This document shows, piece after piece, positions 17,722 through 25,149 of a stretch of 64,000 nt of DNA. How positions within the stretch are numbered: position 1 is the stretch's first letter; each line of letters opens with the position of its first letter. A program made the translations under genes and the position numbers. A model generated the notes under the pieces. It was given only the letters and a program-made list of their open reading frames with translations. It searched no databases and was not told the DNA's origin. The stretch is from NCBI GenBank assembly GCA_049840835.1, contig JASGJG010000012.1:248001-312000 (forward strand), given 5' to 3'. Source of the DNA: JANLTX01 sp049840835 (GTDB lineage: Bacteria; Armatimonadota; Armatimonadia; Armatimonadales; Armatimonadaceae).

Positions 17722-17857
17722 GTTCTGAACCCGGATCTGAACATTTCGTTTATTTTTCTTTTTCCGTTACCGGTTTTCCTCACCCCTCGGCGAAGTAATA
17801 AAAATGGGCGCGGCATCGCCTAAGTATGATGCCTGTGCGGAAAGGAATAAAAAGGAT

Positions 17858-18181
17858 ATGTCCAATGTGGAGAAAGATAGCGGCTCCACCGCAAGCAGGG
17901 TTAGCAATCCGGGAGATGGGAGCTCGAGAGACACAGGAATATTCGTTGTCATTGTAAATGGTGATGCAGTTAAGGTTCAGGTTTCAGCAGAACAACCACT
18001 AGCTGCAATCATCCCAGTCGCTCTTGAGAATGCCAATGTTACTGGTCGGCCACCAGAAGACTGGGACATAAAGGATGAACAGGGAAATCTTTACGATCGT
18101 AACCGTCTCGTCAGCGACTACGATTTCCCGGTAGGGCAGGTCATATACCTGAGTTTACGTGCGGGAGAGGCAGGCATGTAG
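17858..18181 (+). CDS. Bacterial ubiquitin-like protein (beta-grasp, DUF2604-like)
   Basis: A protein of about 107 residues. A disordered N-terminal tail (about 30 residues rich in S/G/D) precedes a single beta-grasp domain: GIFVVIVNGDAVKVQVSAEQ, ALENANVTGRPPEDWDIKDE, GNLYDRNRLVSDYDFPVGQ and VIYLSLRAG. This order and the 'dG...V....Pv..v....L..aG....P..W.l.d..G...d' pattern fit prokaryotic ubiquitin-like proteins found with E1/E2/JAB genes. The tail ends GEAGM rather than Gly-Gly, so removal of the final Met by the JAB peptidase would expose a C-terminal Gly. I start at ATG 17858, eleven bases after AAAGGA; ATG 17804 in frame has a weaker site and adds 18 residues. The next ATG abuts the stop. 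Confidence 0.72.
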   Translation: MSNVEKDSGSTASRVSNPGDGSSRDTGIFVVIVNGDAVKVQVSAEQPLAAIIPVALENANVTGRPPEDWDIKDEQGNLYDRNRLVSDYDFPVGQVIYLSLRAGEAGM

Positions 18182-18802
18182 ATGGCTAACAGCATAGGGG
18201 CGCGAGGTATGCTGGTGGACCCAACGGTTTCGCGGGCGAGATTCGCCCGCGAGATCGAACGATTTGAAACCACGCGGGATTTGCATAACCGCCGCGGCTG
18301 CTGGCTTATCAAGGCAGAATTTCCCATTGCTATCGTTGTGTTCGCTGCCCTAAAGTCCAATCCACCATTTGTGCTGTTCGCCGCACGATTCGACTTCACA
18401 AACTACGACCTCGTACCGCCGTCTGTTCGACTAGTCGACCCATTTACGCATGAACTTTTGAAAGCAAAGCAGGTGAAATTCCAGCTCCTGCGACGTGCTC
18501 TAGTGACTCGCCCACCAGGAGAGATGCCTTTTGGAGCGATGTTACCCGAACAAATCCAAAATCTTCTTCAGGACTATGGTCCTGAAGAACTGCCCTTCGT
18601 ATGTCTCCAAGGCATTAGGGAGTATCACGACCATCCGCTGCACTCCAATGACCCGTGGCTCCCACGGCGGAAAACGGGTGAGGGAACACTGCACTTTCTG
18701 GTCGAGCAACTTTGGACATATGGCGTTGAGCAGGTGGTAGGGATGGGCTATACGATTCAGATTGTCCCTAATGGCTTCCAGATTGGGGGCGTACCATCAT
18801 GA
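18182..18802 (+). CDS. E2-like ubiquitin-conjugating protein
   Basis: A 206-residue protein read as a divergent E2. The segment PPFVLFAARFDFTNYDLVPPSVRLVDP matches the E2 strand plus 'yP..PP.V.f.tp' core. A single late cysteine, C141 in PFVCLQGIREYHDHPLHSND, is the likely catalytic Cys, with nearby His residues possibly structural or metal-binding. It would accept the Ubl from the E1 at 19383 and pass it to targets. It starts directly after the Ubl stop and overlaps the JAB start by four bases (ATGA), so the set is one operon. Confidence 0.65.
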   Translation: MANSIGARGMLVDPTVSRARFAREIERFETTRDLHNRRGCWLIKAEFPIAIVVFAALKSNPPFVLFAARFDFTNYDLVPPSVRLVDPFTHELLKAKQVKFQLLRRALVTRPPGEMPFGAMLPEQIQNLLQDYGPEELPFVCLQGIREYHDHPLHSNDPWLPRRKTGEGTLHFLVEQLWTYGVEQVVGMGYTIQIVPNGFQIGGVPS

Positions 18803-19437
18803 GCAACCGACCCCAGCTACTGGGCGTAACTCGTGTTGAGGTACCTCTTAAGGTTATTGAGGAAACAATAGCCCACTTACAAAAAGTAGGTCTCCATGGT
18901 TACGAAGGCATCACACTCTGGGTAGGGATTCAACAGGGCGAAACTTTCAACGTACGAGCAAACGTTGTGCCAGCACAGACCGTGTATCGCAGCGAAGAAG
19001 GGGTCGGCGTTCATGTAGATTCGGAAGAGCTACATCGGATCAACGTTTGGCTGTACCAGTCAGGCTTCCGCATAATCGCCCAGGTTCATAGCCATCCGGA
19101 GGATGCCTATCATTCAACCACAGACGATGACTATGCCATCGCGGCAGCGTCTGGCAGCCTTTCCCTTGTGGTGCCCGATTTCGGTTTTCGTACCTTCACC
19201 CTTGCTGACTGCGCCGTTTACCGTCTGATGTCGGAGACGGGATGGACTTACTTATCGCAAGGAAACGTCGAGCAGCTCATCGTTATAGTGGATGACGAAA
19301 TCGGAAGTACGGTTGAGTTGAGACGGGAAGCACCGACAAAGGATGTTGATCGGGACCAAAAATTAGAAAAGGTAGGAATGCCATGGCACTCGCGGATTTC
19401 TTGGATAAGGCGGCTTTGGCCGCATCGCACGTCCTGA
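18799..19437 (+). CDS. JAB/MPN-domain (JAMM) peptidase of the Ubl operon
   Basis: A 212-residue JAMM metallopeptidase. Glu36 (GYEGITLWVG) is the upstream acidic residue, and HSHP (H97, H99) followed by S106-TT-D109 forms the zinc site. Such enzymes mature Ubl tails and remove conjugates. It overlaps the E2 gene by four bases and the E1 gene by 55 bases, so all four are tightly coupled. The C-terminal tail after the domain (about residue 160 on) is charged and of unknown role. Confidence 0.82.
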   Translation: MSNRPQLLGVTRVEVPLKVIEETIAHLQKVGLHGYEGITLWVGIQQGETFNVRANVVPAQTVYRSEEGVGVHVDSEELHRINVWLYQSGFRIIAQVHSHPEDAYHSTTDDDYAIAAASGSLSLVVPDFGFRTFTLADCAVYRLMSETGWTYLSQGNVEQLIVIVDDEIGSTVELRREAPTKDVDRDQKLEKVGMPWHSRISWIRRLWPHRTS

Positions 19438-21008
19438 GCGGATTCGACCCAGCAGTGTTCACTGCAATATTGGACGAACAGGTAGTAGGCGTATTTTTTG
19501 ACGAGGCAGGTATAGCCTCTACCGAGGGAGCAGTGACATTAGAGCTAGCTGTAAACTTGCTCGCACGCCTGTATCCATCTCTCGCTCTGATTCCACTCGG
19601 CAAGAATGATGCTGGTGAGTCTTATCTCGGGGATCATCTCGACGCTCTTGCTAGCATAGCCCGTGCGATCAATCCAAAGATACAAGTGGTGACTGATCCT
19701 AGCCACGTAACAGTTGGGATTGCAGTTGGCTCTACCGCGCCACCAACCAGCACAAGTCCAGTTCTTTTTGTCGGATCCCACGGATGGGTGACAATGGTTT
19801 CGCCTGAGCATCCAGTGGGATCGGGCATCAGCGGGAACCCATTCGGAGCTGCTGCAGCTGCCTGTTTTGCCGCCGCTAACGTGTTTCGCATTGTATTCAC
19901 AGGGCAGCTCCAGCGGGGGGAGCTAGACCAAGCATGGCATCTTTCTCTTCTTGATCTTTTGCCTACTTTTACCGCAGATGCGGCTTTTCACGCTAAGACA
20001 AACCCAACTGCAGAATTACTAAATCCTGAATGGGAAACCGTAGATATTGGCGAGGTCCACCTAGCAGGTGTCGGAGCTGTTGGGAGCAGCGCCGTTTGGA
20101 CGCTTTCGCGTGCTGCCACTGCAGGCGGGCTCTCAGGCACCCTCCATCTCATTGACCCAGAAACATATGATGTGACCAACCTCCAGCGCTATGTACTGCC
20201 CACCCGAGCCGATGTCGAGACATCTAAGGCCTTACGTGCAGCAGCGGCGTTTCCCGTGGGAGGGAATTTCAACGCCATTGCCCATGTACAGAGGTGGGAT
20301 GAATACTTAGCGGAGCGGAATACAGTCGGGTGGGATTGGAAACTCGACCATGTGGCCGTAGCTCTGGACTCCGGCGATGATAGATGTTCGCTTCAGGCGG
20401 CGCTTCCACGTCGCATCGTAAACGCTTGGACACAAACGGGGGACCTTGGCATATCCCGCCATGATTTTCTCGGGAATCAAGCATGCCTCATGTGCATGTA
20501 TTTTCCCAATGGACCACGCAAGGGACGGCACGAACTAATCGCTGAGGCCGTCGGGTTGCCCGAGTTGGCAAGCGAAATGGCACAACTTCTTTATAGTGGC
20601 GCACCACTTGGTGCAGAGTGGATCAGCCGACTCGCACAGGCGACCGGAGTTTCGGTAGAGAGCCTACAGCCCTTCCAGAATGAGCCCCTTGAAGGGTTCT
20701 ATTCGAAAGCAGTCTGCGGAGGCATGATTTTAGCAGCAGGAGGCGGGGCACGACCAGTGGGTCGCGCTGAAGTTCCTTTGGCATTCCAGTCCGCACTAGC
20801 TGGTGTGTTGCTAGCAGCAGAAGTCGTTGCTTATGTAGGTGGCCTCCGGCCTGAGCCTATGGCAACTACAACCAAGATTGACATGCTTCGTCCCTTAGGG
20901 AGACATTTATCGCTTCCAGAGCCTAAGCATCCCTCAGGACTCTGCATCTGCCAAGATCCGGGCTATATTTCGGCTTACCAGCAGAAATACCAATCAATCC
21001 AAATATGA
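19383..21008 (+). CDS. E1-like (ThiF family) ubiquitin-activating protein
   Basis: A 541-residue protein. The C-terminal half is a ThiF/E1 adenylation domain: LAGVGAVGSS nucleotide loop at 227-236, LHLIDPETYDVTNLQRY at about 254-270, and VALDSGDDR at 326-334. C368-x2-C371 with C521-x-C523 could form a zinc knuckle, and C445 (KAVCGG) is the candidate thioester cysteine. The N-terminal 215 residues are a degenerate partner domain with alternating strands and glycines, perhaps an inactive Rossmann-like half, as in pseudo-symmetric E1s. It would adenylate the Ubl C-terminus and load the E2. AGGTAGGAA stands just before the ATG. Confidence 0.8.
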   Translation: MALADFLDKAALAASHVLSGFDPAVFTAILDEQVVGVFFDEAGIASTEGAVTLELAVNLLARLYPSLALIPLGKNDAGESYLGDHLDALASIARAINPKIQVVTDPSHVTVGIAVGSTAPPTSTSPVLFVGSHGWVTMVSPEHPVGSGISGNPFGAAAAACFAAANVFRIVFTGQLQRGELDQAWHLSLLDLLPTFTADAAFHAKTNPTAELLNPEWETVDIGEVHLAGVGAVGSSAVWTLSRAATAGGLSGTLHLIDPETYDVTNLQRYVLPTRADVETSKALRAAAAFPVGGNFNAIAHVQRWDEYLAERNTVGWDWKLDHVAVALDSGDDRCSLQAALPRRIVNAWTQTGDLGISRHDFLGNQACLMCMYFPNGPRKGRHELIAEAVGLPELASEMAQLLYSGAPLGAEWISRLAQATGVSVESLQPFQNEPLEGFYSKAVCGGMILAAGGGARPVGRAEVPLAFQSALAGVLLAAEVVAYVGGLRPEPMATTTKIDMLRPLGRHLSLPEPKHPSGLCICQDPGYISAYQQKYQSIQI

Positions 21009-21081
21009 AATTAAATATTCATCTATACCCGACTGCACTATGCCCCTACATAAGGCAGTATGAATATTATTAGGAAGAATA

Positions 21082-21753
21082 ATGGGCGAAAAAATAACTG
21101 ACAAAATCGACTTATACGATGTGCTGGGTGTAGTCGTGCCAGGCACTCTCTTGATTGCATGGCTGGCATTATGTTTTCCCCATCTTGCCTCCGCCTCAAC
21201 CGTTAAGTTCCCCGAAGCGTTTGCGACGGTAGCCTTGCTCGCACTCTCATTGTTCCTTGGCTATCTTATCCAGGCGGTCGCGAGCCTGATCGAGCCCGTA
21301 TTTTGCTGGATGTGGCGAGGCAAGCATTCCAGCAGGGTGTTCCAGGACTATTCCAACCCATGCCTGAGTGGCACCGCAGTAGCTCGAATTCGAGAAAAGT
21401 TGGCGGCCCGTTTAGGAAGCAACCCTGACGACGGAATACTCTACCAATATGCCGCTTCCTTGGCTGAAACGCATCCCGGTAGCCGTTCCCCTCGGTTCAA
21501 TAGCCTCTATGCGTTTCACAGGGCGCTGCTTGTCCTTACGCTCGTGGTCGCTGCTACCTTGCCTTTTTCCGGTCTCCATGGCCTGTCCGCAGGCTGGTCA
21601 GTGAAGACCTGGTGTATCGCTTCATCAGTCCTACTTGGTCTGCTCCTGCTTTTGTTCAATCGCACCCGTGAGAGGTCGGTTTACTACGTTCGAGAAACCG
21701 TGCTAACCGCAGAACGCGTGATAGATACGCTGCCCTCAACGAAGGGGGCTTAG
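21082..21753 (+). CDS. Four-helix integral membrane protein, possible effector
   Basis: A 223-residue protein with two N-terminal transmembrane hairpins (about residues 15-33 and 47-75), a cytoplasmic middle of about 80 residues, and two C-terminal transmembrane segments (about 148-165 and 174-193), ending LPSTKGA. AGGAAG lies six bases before the ATG. I do not recognise a family. It opens the second ubiquitin-like set, and membrane proteins in that place of CBASS-like operons are commonly pore-forming effectors. Its Gly-Ala tail could also be a conjugation substrate for the E2-E1 fusion; both ideas are inference. Confidence 0.6.
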   Translation: MGEKITDKIDLYDVLGVVVPGTLLIAWLALCFPHLASASTVKFPEAFATVALLALSLFLGYLIQAVASLIEPVFCWMWRGKHSSRVFQDYSNPCLSGTAVARIREKLAARLGSNPDDGILYQYAASLAETHPGSRSPRFNSLYAFHRALLVLTLVVAATLPFSGLHGLSAGWSVKTWCIASSVLLGLLLLLFNRTRERSVYYVRETVLTAERVIDTLPSTKGA

Positions 21754-21764
21754 AAAGAAATACT

Positions 21765-22838
21765 ATGTCAAACAAAGCTCGTGAAGTTCTCTGGCCGACA
21801 GATCCCAATATCATCGTGCGCGTGGTAATGCTACACGTTGGGCAAGGAAGCAGCACCATTGTCCTTGGTCGCGAAGGAGCGGGTTACAGGTCGCTGCTCC
21901 TCGATATCAACCTTGATGAAAAAGGTGAGGGCATCGACGTTCCAGCCTTGATGGACGATCTTCTCAATGGCGTCAGCCTTGACGTCTTCGCTAACAGCCA
22001 TCCGCATGAAGACCACTTATGCGGCGTGACCGACTTGTCGGACCGGCTGACGATCCATAGCGTCTGGCATTCAGGGCATGTACCTGAAAGGAAGGTTCAG
22101 TCCTCATATGACAACCTGCAAAAAGTCATCAAGAAGGTTACGAAGGATTTTGGAGCCGATGCCGAGGTTGAACTCCTGGGAAGCACCAGTCCTTTTTCAT
22201 TTGGCGACGCTGAGTACTATGTGCTGGCCCCAGCGGAGCACGTTTGCGACAGTATAGATGATGAGACCGATGAAGTAAGACGCAAGCGTATCCACGAGCA
22301 ATGCGCTGTGCTGAAGTTCGGCATTCCTGATACATGGGTGATGCTTCCAGGAGACGCAGATCGGGATGCCTGGGAAAAGAACATCCTGCCTTACCATGAC
22401 CACCGTGCGGGAGCGCAGGTTCTTGCAGCCATCCACCACGGCTCGCACTCGTTTTTTAAGAAACCTGACAACGATACTGATATTTATCGTACAGCTCTTG
22501 AAACGATAGATCCCGAGTGGGTGATCGTATCTGCCCCAAAGCAAGCGAACAGCAAGCATAAGCATCCGCACGACGATGCGATGGAGTTGTACGAAGACCA
22601 AGTCGGCGCCGAGCGCCTCTGCCATACTGGTGAAGCATGCTACTCCTACATCATCGATATTTATGATGATGGTTCTTACGAGGTCACAGACGATGGCGGA
22701 GAACTGAGAGAGGCATATCCCTACACATCGGAGTCTAACGGATCGGACGATTCAGGGAATGAAAAATCTAGACTCGCCGCTCCCGCGATAGTCATCAAAT
22801 CCCGGCACAATATTCGAGAGGCGGAGCCGTTCGCGTAG
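21765..22838 (+). CDS. Metallo-beta-lactamase-fold hydrolase, ComEC-C-terminal-like
   Basis: A 357-residue soluble MBL-fold protein. Motifs are LHVGQGSSTIV (strand one), SHPHEDHLCGV (metal site HxHxDH), VMLPGDADRDAW, AAIHHGSH and KHKHPHDDAM. The order is that of ComEC/Rec2-type MBL domains, which hydrolyse nucleic acids or nucleotides. The C-terminal 60 residues are low-complexity. It follows the membrane protein by 11 bases and precedes the E2-E1 fusion by 8. In this context it may be a nuclease effector or a signal-degrading enzyme. Confidence 0.82.
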   Translation: MSNKAREVLWPTDPNIIVRVVMLHVGQGSSTIVLGREGAGYRSLLLDINLDEKGEGIDVPALMDDLLNGVSLDVFANSHPHEDHLCGVTDLSDRLTIHSVWHSGHVPERKVQSSYDNLQKVIKKVTKDFGADAEVELLGSTSPFSFGDAEYYVLAPAEHVCDSIDDETDEVRRKRIHEQCAVLKFGIPDTWVMLPGDADRDAWEKNILPYHDHRAGAQVLAAIHHGSHSFFKKPDNDTDIYRTALETIDPEWVIVSAPKQANSKHKHPHDDAMELYEDQVGAERLCHTGEACYSYIIDIYDDGSYEVTDDGGELREAYPYTSESNGSDDSGNEKSRLAAPAIVIKSRHNIREAEPFA

Positions 22839-22846
22839 GGCATCCG

Positions 22847-24589
22847 ATGGCTGAATCAACCTTCCAAATTTATCCCGAACATAGAGCGGCCTTCGAAGCG
22901 TCGCTCCGGCAATTGGGCTTTGTAAAAGAAGAGACAGAAGAGCCAGGAGTTTGCCACTGGTCGGGACGGGTACGGGCGACTTGGCGCGATGCCGCTATCC
23001 AGAAACCCCGAGCACGCACGCACCAGATCGGCATCGTGCTCAAGCAGGGATTTCCCTTTCAAAAACCGGACGTGATTCCTGAGGATACCGATCCGCCGAT
23101 CTCAGGAGAACGCCATCAAGCAGCGGGAATGAACGGAGCTTTATGCCTCTATCCGGATGAGGGGCGAGGCTGGGAACCGGGATGCACCGCCGAGGAACTC
23201 GTAGAACGCGTCCGTCAGTGGCTCGTCCGTTATCATAACGGTGCTTGGGCGGCAGAAGACTTTGCGCCCGATCTACATCTCTACTTTTCCGCGAACGGCA
23301 AGTCCTGCCTTATGGCATACGGCGAGGATTGGTCCCCGCCTCAAGGCCAGCAGTTCGGGCGGTTCGGAGTGTGGCAGGTAGTTCATGAGCGAGCCTTCGC
23401 CGGCAATCCTACTGTCGGACATGAAGAGCCTTCGCTGAGCCATACAGACCGTCTCCTGCCATTGCTTGGCTTAGGCAATGTTCCAAGAAATCGTGTCGGG
23501 CTTTGGTTCCGACTCAAGAAAGAGCCAACACCCGCAGATACATTTGGGGAGATGCTGAGGGAGATCGATTTTTGCGTCGGATGGGAGCAGGGAAGCGCTA
23601 GGCGGCATGTACGGACACTAATGGGCAATCGCGTTCCCAATCGCCAATCATGCCTCACTATTGCACTCGGATACCCAGCCCCATCTGGCGAAGAGCAATG
23701 GCTCTTTATCCAGGTCTGGATGCGTGCTTCAGGAAAGAAACCTCGCTCGTATCAATCCTACGATGAGCTTCCCGTGCGCGCTTTCGTTACCGCTCCCGCA
23801 ACGGAGTCTGCACTTATGCGTCGTACTGGGCATACTGCCAAGTACCTCCAGAGTAAGCATGTCATCTTGTTCGGGGTAGGTGCTATTGGCTCAAGTGTTG
23901 CTATGCTTCTTGCCAAGGCTGGCATAGAAACCATAACGCTCGTCGATAACGATGTCATTCGCCCTGGAAATGCCGTTCGAAACGAGGCAGGAATGGCCCA
24001 TGTGGGAAGGAGCAAAACGCACTCAGTAGGCTTTGAAATCTGGCAACATGCGCCTGACTGCGCTATTCATTGCGAGCCAGCCAGTTGGGATCCCGACAAG
24101 CTCTTGCACCTCGTGGAGAGAGCCAACATCATAATCGACACGACAGCGAACGAAGCCTTTTCCCGATTGTTGAACCATATTTGTGCTAAGGCTAACAAAA
24201 CGGCGATCTTTGCTACGTCACATCGTAGTGCTGCCATCGGGCGAGTCCGCATTATCCGACCTCGCAGGGATGCGTGCCTCGAATGTTATGAGGAATGCCT
24301 TGAACAAAGCAGCTATCCCAAGATTCCGAAGGGAGACGAGGGTGCCTTCGTGGAAGGAGGATGCGGCGTGCCGACTGTTGAAGCCTCAGCAATAGACGTG
24401 GAAGCGATTGCTAATGCCGCCGCGCGCGCTGCACTGCATTTTATGACAGGAAAGCTGGGAGACCAGAACGAATGCATTATAGTGAACGAGCCGCTTGCCG
24501 ATGGTCCCGATATATTTTTAGAGCGTGGTACCAAGTGGTTTCAACGCTCTCCGGTAACCGACTGCGTGGAATGTTCAAAGACACATTGA
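22847..24589 (+). CDS. E2-E1 fusion, Cap2-like ubiquitin-type ligase
   Basis: A 580-residue protein. The N-terminal E2-like domain (about 1-165) has IGIVLKQGFPFQKPDVIPED, the E2 'P.yPf.pP.v' core, and catalytic C100 in MNGALCLYP. A linker of about 170 residues leads to a ThiF/E1 domain with FGVGAIGSS near 343, TLVDNDVIRPGNAVRNE, and the probable thioester Cys in EGGCGVPT near 505. CLEC ... CVEC pairs suggest a zinc site. This is the CBASS Cap2 architecture (E2 before E1 in one chain), which in CBASS joins the CD-NTase C-terminus to targets. No CD-NTase is present here, so the substrate is unknown. Confidence 0.85.
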   Translation: MAESTFQIYPEHRAAFEASLRQLGFVKEETEEPGVCHWSGRVRATWRDAAIQKPRARTHQIGIVLKQGFPFQKPDVIPEDTDPPISGERHQAAGMNGALCLYPDEGRGWEPGCTAEELVERVRQWLVRYHNGAWAAEDFAPDLHLYFSANGKSCLMAYGEDWSPPQGQQFGRFGVWQVVHERAFAGNPTVGHEEPSLSHTDRLLPLLGLGNVPRNRVGLWFRLKKEPTPADTFGEMLREIDFCVGWEQGSARRHVRTLMGNRVPNRQSCLTIALGYPAPSGEEQWLFIQVWMRASGKKPRSYQSYDELPVRAFVTAPATESALMRRTGHTAKYLQSKHVILFGVGAIGSSVAMLLAKAGIETITLVDNDVIRPGNAVRNEAGMAHVGRSKTHSVGFEIWQHAPDCAIHCEPASWDPDKLLHLVERANIIIDTTANEAFSRLLNHICAKANKTAIFATSHRSAAIGRVRIIRPRRDACLECYEECLEQSSYPKIPKGDEGAFVEGGCGVPTVEASAIDVEAIANAAARAALHFMTGKLGDQNECIIVNEPLADGPDIFLERGTKWFQRSPVTDCVECSKTH

Positions 24590-25059
24590 CAAAAGGTCCC
24601 CAGGAAACATTCACCCTTGAATTGGGGAGTTCTGTTCGTGCTGTTCTTGAGGCAGAAAGCAACAATAAGCTCCCACATGAAACAGGTGGCGTGCTAGTCG
24701 GTTTTGTTAGAGGCACCAGGATAGTGGTGGCAGCAATCATCGGCCCAGGACCAACGGCGCGGCACGGTACTAGTACTTTTGTACGCGACGGCGACTTTGC
24801 GCAGAACGAGCTAGACAGGCTAGTTGAATCTAGCGGTGGAGAATGGGATTATATCGGTGAATGGCACTCACATACTGCGCTAGCTGGTCCAAGTTCTCAG
24901 GACAGAAAAAGCATGGAGAAAATAGGTCGCTCGGTGAGCTATGACTACTCTGCCCCCGTACTTTTGATCTGTTGTAAGACGCACACAGAACAATGGGAAT
25001 TTCTCTCCTACAGGTTACGAGGCGGAAAACTAATGAGCATATCAACAGCTCTGCTTTAG
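24571..25059 (+). CDS. JAB/MPN (JAMM) peptidase, Cap3-like
   Basis: A compact 162-residue JAMM protease. Glu37 (HETGGVLVGF), HSH at 99-101 and PSSQD with D111 form the metal site. In Cap2/Cap3 pairs it cleaves the bond that the ligase makes. I start at ATG 24571, which overlaps the ligase stop by 19 bases; an in-frame start at 24472 would overlap by 118 bases and adds sequence unlike the family. It ends the plus-strand block, facing the second recombinase across 90 bases. Confidence 0.83.
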   Translation: MFKDTLTKGPQETFTLELGSSVRAVLEAESNNKLPHETGGVLVGFVRGTRIVVAAIIGPGPTARHGTSTFVRDGDFAQNELDRLVESSGGEWDYIGEWHSHTALAGPSSQDRKSMEKIGRSVSYDYSAPVLLICCKTHTEQWEFLSYRLRGGKLMSISTALL

Positions 25060-25149
25060 AGCACTGAAAGGGTCACGGAGGTAAGTCGGCTGACTCGCTC
25101 CTTTGCACAGCTTCCACAAATCCAGCAGCGACTAACCCAGAAAGGGATT

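Noticed and set aside
21082..25059. Full CBASS system
   Set aside because: No CD-NTase (no GS...DxD nucleotidyltransferase core) in any gene nearby; only the Cap2/Cap3-like ancillary genes are present.
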